This document shows positions 1 to 7,350 of a stretch of DNA of 10,688 nt, one piece after another. The notes under the pieces are model-generated. The model saw only the letters and a program-made list of their open reading frames with translations. It did no database searches and was not told the DNA's origin. A program made the position numbers and the translations under genes. The DNA lies in assembly GCA_028700795.1 (NCBI GenBank), contig JAQVRY010000054.1:1-10688 (forward strand), in the 5' to 3' direction. The number at the start of each line of letters is the position of its first letter. Positions within the stretch are counted from its first letter, which is position 1. This DNA comes from Tissierellia bacterium (GTDB lineage Bacteria; Bacillota; Clostridia; Tissierellales; Sedimentibacteraceae).

Positions 1-1
1 A

Positions 2-1492
2 AGAACACCTTTAAATGCTATTACCGGAATGACATATTTGCTTAAAGAAACTCAACTCACATCAATTCAAAATATGTATGCTGACAGGATTGTTTTGGCA
101 TCTTCAACTATGCTGAACATTATTAATGATATTTTGGATTTTTCGAAAATCGAAGCTGGAAAAGAAGAGTTGGAAATCACAACTTTCAATTTGGATGAGA
201 TTATTAACAATGTTGTGAATATAGTGTCTTATAAATTTGATGAGCAGGGAATTGAATTTAAGTTATTTAAAGATACTAAAGTTCCAAATTGGTTTTTTGG
301 CGATAAAAATCGTATTGAACAGATACTTCTTAATGTTTTGAATAATGCAGCAAAATTTACCGATTCAGGGTATGTTCACCTAAGTGTACGCCTTATAGAA
401 AAAGAAAAAGAAAAATATCACCTAGCGTTTTGTATAAAAGATACCGGTATTGGAATGAATGAGGAGCAAGTAAAGAACCTATTTGTACCTTTTACACAAG
501 GAGACATCAGTATTAACAGACGGTTTGGAGGTTCGGGGTTGGGTTTATCAATTGTAAAGAATCACGTAGATCTTATGGGAGGGCAAATTCAAGTTTCAAG
601 CTCATTAGGAGAAGGCACGACTTTTGTAATTAATTTGTCATTAAACATGTATAAAGAAATGGAAAATGATATATACAAACAGACAGCATTAACAGAAGAG
701 CAGCCTAAGGAAAAAGAGGATATCATACAAACAAAACTTAAAAAAAAGCAAAGTGTATTGGTTGCTGAAGATAACAAGACAAATCAGTTAATAATTAAAT
801 CCCTGCTGAAACAGGCAGGTATTAATTCGATTTTAGCAGCTAACGGCAAAGAAGCAATTGAACTTTATATACAGCTAAAAGATAAAATAGATTTGATTTT
901 AATGGATTTACATATGCCGATTATGAATGGCTATGATGCAGCACAGGAAATCAGAAAGATATCCGGTAGTGTACCTATAGCGGCAATGACTGCAGATGTG
1001 ATTACCGGTGTTAAGGAAAAATGCAAGGAAAACGGTATATATTATTATATAAGCAAACCTTTTGAACCAGAGAGTTTTATTCAAACAATTAAGGATATTC
1101 TTATGGAAAATGAGGATAATTCCCAAAATTTGATTATTCTTGATAAGGAATTAGGACTAAAAAACATGGGTGGTGATAAAGAGATTTATCTACAAGTAAT
1201 AGAAGAGTATTATATGGAAAATAAATATATCTTGGATAAACTTTTACTTGCAGTTAGTGAAAAAAGATATGACGATGCTGCACAAATTGTACATAAGGTT
1301 AAAAGCAGTTCAGGTAGTATAGGTGCAAAAGAACTTTATAATCTGTCAATAAAGCTTCAAAAAGCTTTAGAGGATGAAAATGAAATAGAGATATCTCTTT
1401 TGCAACAAAAATACCATAAAGTTTTAAGGAAGCTTCTTGATGAAGTTGATGAATTTATTAATGAAAAAGTCAGTAATATAAATAGACTATGA
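2..1492 (+). CDS. Hybrid sensor histidine kinase, C-terminal part (HisKA-HATPase-REC-HPt), 5' truncated by window edge
   Basis: This is a multi-step phosphorelay kinase. The reading frame is open to the left edge, and its first codons read RTPLNAITGM, the tail of a HisKA H-box, so the phospho-accepting histidine lies just outside the window. Numbering from the internal Met at base 29: HisKA helix 2 at about 10-45 (INDILDFSKIEAGK); HATPase about 85-205 with N-box (LNNAAKFT, N106), G1 box (DTGIGM, D138), F-box (LFVPF) and G2 box (GGSGLGLSI, 167-175); receiver domain 241-357 with acidic E247/D248, phospho-acceptor D293 (LMDLHMP), T321 and K343; HPt domain about 380-480 with H422 in VHKVKSSSGSIGA. 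All visible catalytic motifs are intact. The expected path is ATP to His, to receiver Asp, to HPt His, then to a separate receiver. The next gene starts 12 bases downstream with a receiver domain and is the obvious recipient (inference). The sensory N-terminus and the signal cannot be seen. Confidence 0.95.
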   Translation, partial: RTPLNAITGMTYLLKETQLTSIQNMYADRIVLASSTMLNIINDILDFSKIEAGKEELEITTFNLDEIINNVVNIVSYKFDEQGIEFKLFKDTKVPNWFFGDKNRIEQILLNVLNNAAKFTDSGYVHLSVRLIEKEKEKYHLAFCIKDTGIGMNEEQVKNLFVPFTQGDISINRRFGGSGLGLSIVKNHVDLMGGQIQVSSSLGEGTTFVINLSLNMYKEMENDIYKQTALTEEQPKEKEDIIQTKLKKKQSVLVAEDNKTNQLIIKSLLKQAGINSILAANGKEAIELYIQLKDKIDLILMDLHMPIMNGYDAAQEIRKISGSVPIAAMTADVITGVKEKCKENGIYYYISKPFEPESFIQTIKDILMENEDNSQNLIILDKELGLKNMGGDKEIYLQVIEEYYMENKYILDKLLLAVSEKRYDDAAQIVHKVKSSSGSIGAKELYNLSIKLQKALEDENEIEISLLQQKYHKVLRKLLDEVDEFINEKVSNINRL

Positions 1493-1504
1493 AAGGAGAA
1501 TATT

Positions 1505-3625
1505 ATGGCTGCAAAAATTTTAATAGTTGATGACTCGGCAACAGACCGATTGATTATTAAAAAAAATTTAAGTAAATACAACGTACTCACTGCATGTGAC
1601 GGAGCCGAAGCCATGAGCTTAATTGACGAGCACGAAGATATTGACATAATATTACTTGATTTGAATATGCCTAATATGGATGGATTCCAGGTACTAGGGG
1701 TTTTGAATACCAGCGAACGATATCAAAAATTGCGCACCATAATACTGACTAATGATAATGAATTGAAAAATGAAATAAAAGGGTTAAAAATGGGCGCGGT
1801 TGATTATATAAGAAAGCCAATAAATATGGACTCCTTACAGGCAAGAATAAATGTACATCTTGAATTTCTTAAATTACAGCATTTATATGAGCAAAAGCTC
1901 TATGAACAGAGTCTAATATTTGACGAGATAGAGGATTCTTTGAAGGAAAGCGAGCGAAGTAAATCGGTTCTTCTTTCCCACCTTCCCGGCTTGGCTTATA
2001 GATGCAATTACGACCGTGATTGGACAATGCAGTATGTTTCTGCGGGATGTTTTAATCTAACCGGATATACTGCGGAAAGCCTTATAAATAACAGAGACTT
2101 ATCTTTTAACGATTTAATCGTACCTGAGTATCGTAAGCCTCTTTGGAAAGAATGGAAGCGTATATTAGCTAAGAAGTTACCTTTTAAATATGAATATGAA
2201 ATAATGACTGCTCAGGGGGAACGGAAATGGATTTTAGAGATGGGACAAGGAGTTTATGATAATGAAGGTGAAGCGGAGGCTCTTGAAGGAATTATACTTG
2301 ATATCTCAGAACGAAAAGAATTTGAAAATAATCTTAAATATATAAGTGAACATGATACATGGACAGGTCTGTATAATCGCAGATGTTTAGAAATTCTATT
2401 AGCTCAAGATGCACAGATACAGACAACCGATAAAAGGGCTGTTATTAGTATAAATTTAAGTACAATACATTCATTAAGTTTAACTTATGGGTTTCATTAT
2501 AGCATGGAATTAATTAAAAAAGCTGCGGATACACTTAAGAAGCATTGTACCGATGAGCGTCAATTATATTATACATATGAAAATCATTTCGTTTTCTATA
2601 TAAAAGATTATAAGGATAAAAATGAATTAACATTATTTTGTGAGGATGTTATCAGTACATTGGAATCAATTCTTAGCATAGAGAGAATCAGCGGAGGAAT
2701 AGGAATTATCGAAATAGATGAAAATAATAAGTATAACATTCAGCAATTGTTAAAAAATCTTCTGATTGCAACTGAAAAGGTACTAAATTTGAATAATAGA
2801 GAATTTGGATTTTGTTTTTTCAATACAGATATGGAAGCGGAAATAATCCGCGAAGAGAAGATAAAAGATGAGCTTGCTGATATTGAAGTAAATAAAAATT
2901 ATGATGGCATTATTATGCAATTTCAGCCGATTCTGGATATTAAATCAAATAGAATATCAGATTTTGAAGCATTGGTAAGAATAAAAAGCAGCAAATTAGG
3001 GTTGTTAAAACCCTTTGATTTCATTCCACTAGCTGAAGAAACAAAGCTTATTATTCCATTAGGATATAAAGTATTAATACAAGCATTTGAATTCTTAAAC
3101 AAGCTGAAGGAAAATGGATATGATAATATCAACGTATCAATTAACATTTCTGTTGTCCAGCTGGTAGGAAATGATTTTGCTAAAAATATTTTTGAGCTTA
3201 TAGATGAAATGCAGGTTAATCCTGCAAATATTATCCTCGAGATTACAGAGTCAATGTTTGCTTCAGACTATCCTGAAATAAATAGGATTTTAGGCAAACT
3301 GATAGATTTAGGGATAAAAATTGCTTTAGATGACTTTGGTACAGGATATTCATCATTGGCAAGGGAACGTGAGCTAAATGTCAATATCGTAAAATTAGAT
3401 AAATATTTTAGTGATAAATTATTAAGGCTAAATAATGAGGAGTCTATAACAAACGACATTATTTCAATGTTTCATAAGTTGGGGCATATCATAATAGCAG
3501 AAGGGGTAGAACACGAAAGGCAAAGACGATTTTATGAAAATTCCGGATGCGACAAATTACAGGGGTATTTGATTAGTGAGCCTCTTGATAAAGATGATGC
3601 AATCGAATTTCTAAGAAAACAATGA
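1505..3625 (+). CDS. Response regulator with PAS, degenerate GGDEF and EAL domains; predicted cyclic di-GMP phosphodiesterase
   Basis: This 706-residue soluble regulator is predicted to hydrolyse cyclic di-GMP to pGpG. REC 1-120 has D9/D10, phospho-acceptor D52 (LLDLNMP), T82 and K104. A coiled-coil-like linker at 120-155 leads to a PAS domain at about 155-270 that ends in the typical DISERKEFE. The GGDEF-type domain at 275-440 begins HDTWTGLYNRR, but its signature at 358-362 reads YENHF and no RxxD inhibitory site is visible, so cyclase activity is unlikely. The EAL domain at 467-700 has the full set of family metal-binding and catalytic residues in correct spacing: E488 (FEAL), N547, E579 (LEITES), D609/D610 (DDFGTGYSSL), K630, E666 (AEGVE) and Q686 (QGYL). 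The start is the ATG with AAAGGAG six bases upstream. It lies 12 bases after the kinase and is very probably co-transcribed with it and phosphorylated through its HPt domain (inference). The phosphoesterase reading rests on residue conservation only. Confidence 0.95.
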   Translation: MAAKILIVDDSATDRLIIKKNLSKYNVLTACDGAEAMSLIDEHEDIDIILLDLNMPNMDGFQVLGVLNTSERYQKLRTIILTNDNELKNEIKGLKMGAVDYIRKPINMDSLQARINVHLEFLKLQHLYEQKLYEQSLIFDEIEDSLKESERSKSVLLSHLPGLAYRCNYDRDWTMQYVSAGCFNLTGYTAESLINNRDLSFNDLIVPEYRKPLWKEWKRILAKKLPFKYEYEIMTAQGERKWILEMGQGVYDNEGEAEALEGIILDISERKEFENNLKYISEHDTWTGLYNRRCLEILLAQDAQIQTTDKRAVISINLSTIHSLSLTYGFHYSMELIKKAADTLKKHCTDERQLYYTYENHFVFYIKDYKDKNELTLFCEDVISTLESILSIERISGGIGIIEIDENNKYNIQQLLKNLLIATEKVLNLNNREFGFCFFNTDMEAEIIREEKIKDELADIEVNKNYDGIIMQFQPILDIKSNRISDFEALVRIKSSKLGLLKPFDFIPLAEETKLIIPLGYKVLIQAFEFLNKLKENGYDNINVSINISVVQLVGNDFAKNIFELIDEMQVNPANIILEITESMFASDYPEINRILGKLIDLGIKIALDDFGTGYSSLARERELNVNIVKLDKYFSDKLLRLNNEESITNDIISMFHKLGHIIIAEGVEHERQRRFYENSGCDKLQGYLISEPLDKDDAIEFLRKQ

Positions 3626-3637
3626 ACACATTTGAAC

Positions 3638-3698
3638 TGGGGACATTCCTTGAAAGAGTAATCACAAGATGTTACCCTGCTTTCAAGGTGTGTCCCCA
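3638..3698. repeat. Long imperfect palindrome of REP-like GGGGAC...GTCCCC type between convergent genes
   Basis: The left arm 3639-3656 (GGGGACATTCCTTGAAAG) pairs with the right arm 3680-3697 (CTTTCAAGGTGTGTCCCC) at 16 of 18 positions, plus an outer T-A pair. Inside the 23-base loop GTAA (3658-3661) and TTAC (3672-3675) can pair again. It starts 12 bases after the EAL gene stop and lies before the end of the convergent dehydrogenase gene, so it could end transcription from both sides, although neither side has a clear U-run. Palindromes with GGGGAC/GTCCCC ends are scattered in many Firmicute genomes, often linked to Y1 (RAYT-type) transposases. That assignment is from memory and no transposase is present here. 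Confidence 0.7.
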
Positions 3699-3710
3699 TA
3701 CCTTATTATA

Positions 3711-4673
3711 TTATCCTTGAATATTTAATTTAATTCTTAGCTTTTCAAGCATGTCTTTTGTCATGGAATCTAAGTCATATTCCGGATTCCAATCCCATTC
3801 TTCTCTTGCATATGAATCATCTAAAGAATTAGGCCACGAATCAGCTATTTCCTGTCTTATAGGATCAACATCATAGTCAAGCTTAAATTCCGGCATAAAT
3901 TTTCTTATGGATTCAGCTAACATTTCAGGTTCAAAACTCATGGCAGAAACGTTAAAGGCATTGCGATGCTTTAGTCTGTCCGGAGCTGCTTCTATTAAGT
4001 TAATTATTGCTCTTAGTGCATCCGGCATATACATCATATCCATATAAGTTCCTTTTTGGATGAAGCTTGAGTATTTTTTATTTCTCAAGGCTTCATAGTA
4101 TATATGTACTGCATAGTCTGTCGTGCCTCCCCCGGGCAGCGTTTTGTATGAAATAAGTCCCGGAAAACGAACGCCTCTTGTGTCAACACCAAACCTTTTA
4201 TAGTAATAGTCACATAATAATTCACCGGCAACCTTAGTTACTCCATACATTGTTGTGGGTCTTTGAATTGTATCTTGGGGAGTATTATCTTTCGGAGTTG
4301 CAGGACCAAAGGCTGCAATGGAAGATGGTGTATATACCATGCAGTTTTTTTCTTTGGCAATTTCTAAAATATTGTATAAACCGTTCATATTTATATTCCA
4401 ACATTGTTGAGGCTCTTTTTCTCCAACTGCAGACAATATGGCAGCAAGGTTAACAATGGTGTTTATTTTATGTTTATCCACTACTGATGCCAATGTTTCC
4501 GGGTCATTGACATTTATGACTTCAAATGGACCTGATTCAATTAGTTTCTCATGTCCTTCCTTTATTCTTCTGCTGCTGGCTACTACATTGTCTGAACCAT
4601 AAATTTTTCTCATTTCTTCAGCTAATTCGGAGCCTATTTGTCCCAATGCCCCTGTGATTAAAATTTTTCTCAA
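3711..4673 (-). CDS. tdh: SDR-type L-threonine 3-dehydrogenase (NAD-dependent epimerase/dehydratase fold)
   Basis: This 320-residue cytosolic enzyme is predicted to oxidise L-threonine to 2-amino-3-ketobutyrate with NAD+. An N-terminal Rossmann motif GALGQIG (8-14) is followed by NLAAILSAVGE (75-85), the catalytic Ser region TPSSIAAFGP (115-124) and the YxxxK pair Y143/K147 (MYGVTKVAGE). Stretches typical of short-chain TDHs rather than sugar epimerases are present: PGGGTTDYAV (180-189), MMYMPDA (213-219), NVSAMSFEPE (241-250) and RQEIADSWPNSLDD (273-286). The start is TTG (bases 4673-4671) with AGGAGGT six bases upstream; no better start fits that site. It stands alone on the minus strand. 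The usual partner gene kbl (glycine C-acetyltransferase) is not adjacent on either side, so the product may be cleaved by an enzyme encoded elsewhere. A related sugar-nucleotide epimerase is the main alternative, but the TDH-specific motifs make it unlikely. Confidence 0.88.
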   Translation of the reverse strand: MRKILITGALGQIGSELAEEMRKIYGSDNVVASSRRIKEGHEKLIESGPFEVINVNDPETLASVVDKHKINTIVNLAAILSAVGEKEPQQCWNINMNGLYNILEIAKEKNCMVYTPSSIAAFGPATPKDNTPQDTIQRPTTMYGVTKVAGELLCDYYYKRFGVDTRGVRFPGLISYKTLPGGGTTDYAVHIYYEALRNKKYSSFIQKGTYMDMMYMPDALRAIINLIEAAPDRLKHRNAFNVSAMSFEPEMLAESIRKFMPEFKLDYDVDPIRQEIADSWPNSLDDSYAREEWDWNPEYDLDSMTKDMLEKLRIKLNIQG

Positions 4674-4679
4674 TTAATT

Positions 4680-4686
4680 ACCTCCT
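4680..4686 (-). promoter_or_regulatory. Shine-Dalgarno AGGAGGT that fixes the TTG start of the threonine dehydrogenase
   Basis: On the minus strand this is a perfect AGGAGGT, six bases before TTG. The protein then starts MRKILITGALG, which places the Rossmann glycine motif at the expected distance from the N-terminus. Confidence 0.85.
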
Positions 4687-5053
4687 ATGAATTGACTACG
4701 TGCCATTATATAATTACTTATATGATAACATAAAATTTGTAAAATATATATATAAGTTTCAAATAAATACTATTTTTTTCAACAAAATATGAGAATTGTC
4801 TTCAAATAGAGGACGTTTTGTCTAATTAATTACTATGATGATGCTAATGTTTATAATTGATATTGGCTGAAGAAAATGTTATTATTGATTAGAGAAATAA
4901 AGAAATTCCATAGGAGAGATTGGACTGTTCACATTAATGAATATGATTTCAGGGATGAACTGATAGAAGTTGCCGTAGACTTATTTAGGGAAATATTGCT
5001 GCATTAACGAGACCAATGATGCAGATAATTAGTTGACATAGGAGAAAAATTAC
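4687..5053. other. Divergent intergenic region between tdh and the metallophosphoesterase gene
   Basis: This is 367 very AT-rich bases. A TATAAT on the minus strand (4710-4705) could be the -10 of tdh, but no convincing -35 lies 16-18 bases before it. On the plus strand a good promoter lies at 4857-4885, giving an untranslated leader of about 160 bases before the gene at 5054. The leader has no strong hairpin, no T-box and no recognisable riboswitch core that I can see. A 43-codon open frame (4876-5007) is present but has no ribosome binding site and its ATG lies inside the promoter spacer, so I do not call it a gene. Confidence 0.6.
4857..4885 (+). promoter_or_regulatory. Sigma-A-like promoter for the 5054-7572 gene cluster
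   Basis: TTGATA (4857-4862), a spacer of exactly 17 bases, then TATTAT (4880-4885), each one mismatch or so from consensus. Transcription would start near 4892. It is the best promoter in the divergent region and points to the metallophosphoesterase gene. AT-rich sequence yields chance matches, so it is only a prediction. Confidence 0.5.
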
Positions 5054-5677
5054 ATGAAAAATATAAAGGATGTTTATAAAAGTTTGGCATGCAAATTAAA
5101 TTATCCTCATATTCCTGAGAGTATGTTAAAGGATATAAAAGGACCTGTATTGCTTCATATAAGTGATACACCTTCAGAAATCTACAATGGCATTTTCAAA
5201 ATAATTGATATTTTGAAACCTCAGTATATTATACATACAGGTGACCTGGCAGATAATATTAAGTTAGAGGTTCAAAAAGACAGAGTCAACAGCTATCGCA
5301 ATAGAGTAAAAGAGCTTGTCGAAGGCTTGGAGAGGAATGACACAAAGGTTTATTATTTGATGGGTAATCATGATAACTATGAAGCTGTCTGTCAAATAAC
5401 CAAGAATGGTACAATTTTGGAAGAAGGACTCTTGACAATAGGTGATTACAGCTTTACAGCAGGGCATTACTACAAAGAATATTCATATAAGGCGGATTTT
5501 AATCTTTATGGTCATAGCTTTGTACCTGGTCATTACAAAAAAGATGGTACAATTGGTTTAAACGGGGTATTAAATATAAACATAATTGATTTGTCCAATA
5601 AACGAGTATTTCATTTAAATTATCCTAATTGTACAAATCGTTTAAGACGTATGGAATCAAAAAAAATTGGTTTATAA
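5054..5677 (+). CDS. Calcineurin-like metallophosphoesterase with variant motif I
   Basis: This 207-residue soluble protein of the metallophosphoesterase superfamily hydrolyses an unknown phosphoester. Motifs in order: HISDTP (35-40) in place of the usual DxH first motif, HTGDLADN (61-68, metal-bridging D64), MGNHDN (103-108, N105/H106), TAGHYY (135-140, H138) and YGHSF (152-156, H154). Spacing and length suit a small YfcE/MJ0936-like phosphodiesterase. The notable deviation is P40 where a metal-ligand histidine normally stands; D38 is kept. The start is ATG with TAGGAG nine bases upstream. It is the first gene after the promoter at 4857, and the next gene begins only 17 bases after its stop, so the two are almost certainly co-transcribed. 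I recall similar DTP-type proteins in other Clostridia, so the change may be a family trait rather than a defect (memory, unchecked). The substrate cannot be deduced. Confidence 0.85.
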   Translation: MKNIKDVYKSLACKLNYPHIPESMLKDIKGPVLLHISDTPSEIYNGIFKIIDILKPQYIIHTGDLADNIKLEVQKDRVNSYRNRVKELVEGLERNDTKVYYLMGNHDNYEAVCQITKNGTILEEGLLTIGDYSFTAGHYYKEYSYKADFNLYGHSFVPGHYKKDGTIGLNGVLNINIIDLSNKRVFHLNYPNCTNRLRRMESKKIGL

Positions 5678-5680
5678 AGA

Positions 5681-5687
5681 AAGGGGG
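5681..5687 (+). promoter_or_regulatory. Shine-Dalgarno AAGGGGG that sets the start of the 328-residue protein at 5695
   Basis: AAGGGGG lies seven bases before ATG 5695. A longer in-frame start at 5629 would overlap the phosphoesterase gene by 49 bases and has no ribosome binding site, so the shorter form is preferred. Confidence 0.8.
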
Positions 5688-5694
5688 ACATACT

Positions 5695-6681
5695 ATGCTT
5701 CTATTTAGGCTAGGACCGAGGCATTTGTTTTTAAGAACTGAAGATATTAATGAAGTAACAAATTTTTTGGTGACAAGTCTTAATGGGGAGGTTACTGATT
5801 TTTGGCATGCATTTGAAAAAGCATCAGAAAATAGCACTATTTGTTATATAACAGATATTAATCTTGAAAAAACCTATGTAGAGGATGCAAAGAAAATTGT
5901 TCTTGTTAATAAAGCTTCTTCGTCAATACTCTGTTCAATTATCAGCAGTTATGTATGTAAACTATTGCATAGCGTTGATATGGGTCCTGCATCAATAGTA
6001 ATGCGTGTTGCCGGTGATGAAAAAAAGATAGCGGATAAAATAAGGGAAATTTTTGGTGGTCAAGAAGTTGATTGGATAGATGGCATTGGGATTGGCGAGA
6101 AAGATGATACTATAGTTGCCTTTACCCGAAAGGTACTTAGCGGTCCCGTTTCTGATTTCTTAGATACAAAGCTGTTAATTGCAAAACCTGTTAGGGAAGT
6201 TCAGGAAAGATTGCGATTAGAGGGATTAAGATTAATTACTCAAAGCTTGGATGACAGTCAGTGGTATGAACTTAGGATTAATATATACGATTCGTATGGA
6301 AATTATCAGAAACACTATGAAAGACTTATGTTTGTGCTGTCAAGATTGGAAATTGGCATGGTATTAGGAGAAAGCTGGACTAAAGACTTTGCAGTGATTA
6401 TTTATTCGGTATTGACCTACCAGGTGAGATTGTTTACATTTCATACGCCTGTGGAAGTTAAGAAGATTTTAATGGCATTGGAATATACGGTCGAGGGCAA
6501 GAGGTTGGTCGATTTTGATTTGTACTATAAGAATAAAAAAGTTTATTGGTACGAAGTTAATAAGAATAGAGGAAAGGGAAAAGTTAAGCTTGATGAAGTT
6601 AAGCTATGCAGGCAATTACTGTACGAAAAGCTGAAACCTGAGGACATAAAAATCTTAGAAGCAATGGAAAAGTCCATATGA
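5695..6681 (+). CDS. Unrecognised 328-residue conserved-looking protein paired with the metallophosphoesterase
   Basis: I do not recognise this protein. Codon use and gene signals are normal: strong ribosome binding site, 17-base spacing after the phosphoesterase, and a continuous frame of almost 1 kb. It is cytosolic by appearance, with no signal peptide and no clear membrane segment. The N-terminus is MLLFRLGPRHLFLRTEDINE. A probable alpha/beta domain covers about 1-150: a beta strand STICYITDI (47-55), KIVLVN (67-72), a helical, Cys-containing stretch 73-92 (C80, C88), then PASIVMRVAGDEKKIADKI (98-116), which looks like a strand-helix unit. A second, more basic part at about 165-328 is rich in aromatic residues (YELRINIYDSYGNYQKHYER; VDFDLYYKNKKVYWYEVNK) and ends in a Lys/Glu-rich helical tail (300-328). 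No classical nucleotide-binding or metal motif is visible. Its link with the phosphoesterase suggests a shared substrate or a partner role (inference only). Confidence 0.85.
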   Translation: MLLFRLGPRHLFLRTEDINEVTNFLVTSLNGEVTDFWHAFEKASENSTICYITDINLEKTYVEDAKKIVLVNKASSSILCSIISSYVCKLLHSVDMGPASIVMRVAGDEKKIADKIREIFGGQEVDWIDGIGIGEKDDTIVAFTRKVLSGPVSDFLDTKLLIAKPVREVQERLRLEGLRLITQSLDDSQWYELRINIYDSYGNYQKHYERLMFVLSRLEIGMVLGESWTKDFAVIIYSVLTYQVRLFTFHTPVEVKKILMALEYTVEGKRLVDFDLYYKNKKVYWYEVNKNRGKGKVKLDEVKLCRQLLYEKLKPEDIKILEAMEKSI

Positions 6682-6690
6682 CAAGGAGAC

Positions 6691-6713
6691 GTGGGAGTTC
6701 AAAGGTATCCCAC
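6691..6713 (+). terminator. Weak hairpin between the unrecognised gene and the acetyltransferase gene
   Basis: GTGGGA (6691-6696) pairs with TCCCAC (6708-6713) around an 11-base loop, and a flanking GGAG/CTCC can extend it across a bulge. The following TCCTCTTT is only a poor U-tract, so termination would be partial at best. It may reduce read-through to the downstream genes. Confidence 0.3.
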
Positions 6714-6758
6714 TCCTCTTTAGAAAGCGGGTTCCGAATAAATTTATAGGTGGTTATT

Positions 6759-7310
6759 ATGATATTCAATGAAAAAACTATTACATTAAAAAATGGTGAA
6801 GTTTGTGTATTAAGAAGTCCAAATGTTTCAGATGCAGAGGCAATGCTCGATTATTTAAAGAAGACAGCAACCGAAACAGATTTTTTGCTGCGATATCCTG
6901 AAGAAGTAGTAATGACAATTGAAGAAGAAGAATTTTTTTTAAATTCATTAAGGGAAAATCCAAGGAGCATTATGATCTGTGCATTCATTGACGATAAGCT
7001 TGTTGGCACAACTCATTTAAGTGCTATTGGAGAACGGTTTAAAATATATCACAGAGCATCTTTTGGTATAGCAGTTTTAGAGGAAGCATGGAATTTAGGA
7101 ATTGGAAAAGCATTTATTACTGAAATATTAAAGTTTGCAGAAGATACAGGGTTCGAACTTGTTGAGTTAGAGGTTGCGAGCACAAATTATAATGCAATAG
7201 AGCTATATAAGAAATTTGGATTTAAAATATACGGCACGAGAGAAAATGGTTTTAAATTTAAAGACGGTACATATTGTGATGAGCATTTGATGCTGAAAAA
7301 GATAAAATAA
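6759..7310 (+). CDS. GNAT-family N-acetyltransferase
   Basis: This 183-residue enzyme is predicted to transfer an acetyl group from acetyl-CoA to an unknown amine. It has the usual GNAT layout: an N-terminal strand and helices (LRSPNVSDAEAMLDYLKKT, 18-36), central strands MICAFIDDKLVGTTHL (72-87), motif A with FGIAVLEEAWNLGIGKAF (102-119) where NLGIGK fits the Q/RxxGxG/A pyrophosphate loop, and motif B VASTNYNAIELYKKFGFKIYG (about 139-159). I chose the ATG at 6759 because AGGTGG lies five bases upstream; a GTG at 6750 would overlap that site. The protein resembles RimI/RimJ-like and polyamine-type acetyltransferases, but the substrate cannot be read from sequence. It lies 77 bases after the unrecognised gene and 40 bases before the AtpZ-like gene on the same strand. 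Confidence 0.88.
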   Translation: MIFNEKTITLKNGEVCVLRSPNVSDAEAMLDYLKKTATETDFLLRYPEEVVMTIEEEEFFLNSLRENPRSIMICAFIDDKLVGTTHLSAIGERFKIYHRASFGIAVLEEAWNLGIGKAFITEILKFAEDTGFELVELEVASTNYNAIELYKKFGFKIYGTRENGFKFKDGTYCDEHLMLKKIK

Positions 7311-7350
7311 ATGACTAGCGAAATATATAAAAAGTATATGGAATAGGGAA

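Noticed and set aside
589..1126. Minus-strand open frames inside the kinase gene
   Set aside because: They lie opposite strongly conserved HATPase and receiver motifs and have no start signals; they are shadows of the real gene.
4876..5007. 43-codon plus-strand frame (MLLLIREIKKFHRRDW...) before the metallophosphoesterase gene
   Set aside because: It has no ribosome binding site, its ATG lies in the spacer of the best promoter, and I recognise no family. A gene relic is possible but not supported.
5033..5038. Perfect TTGACA just before the metallophosphoesterase gene
   Set aside because: The nearest TATAAA is 23 bases downstream and already inside the coding region, so it is not a usable promoter.
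5629..5694. Longer N-terminus for the 328-residue protein
   Set aside because: It would overlap the phosphoesterase gene and lacks a ribosome binding site, while ATG 5695 has AAGGGGG seven bases upstream.
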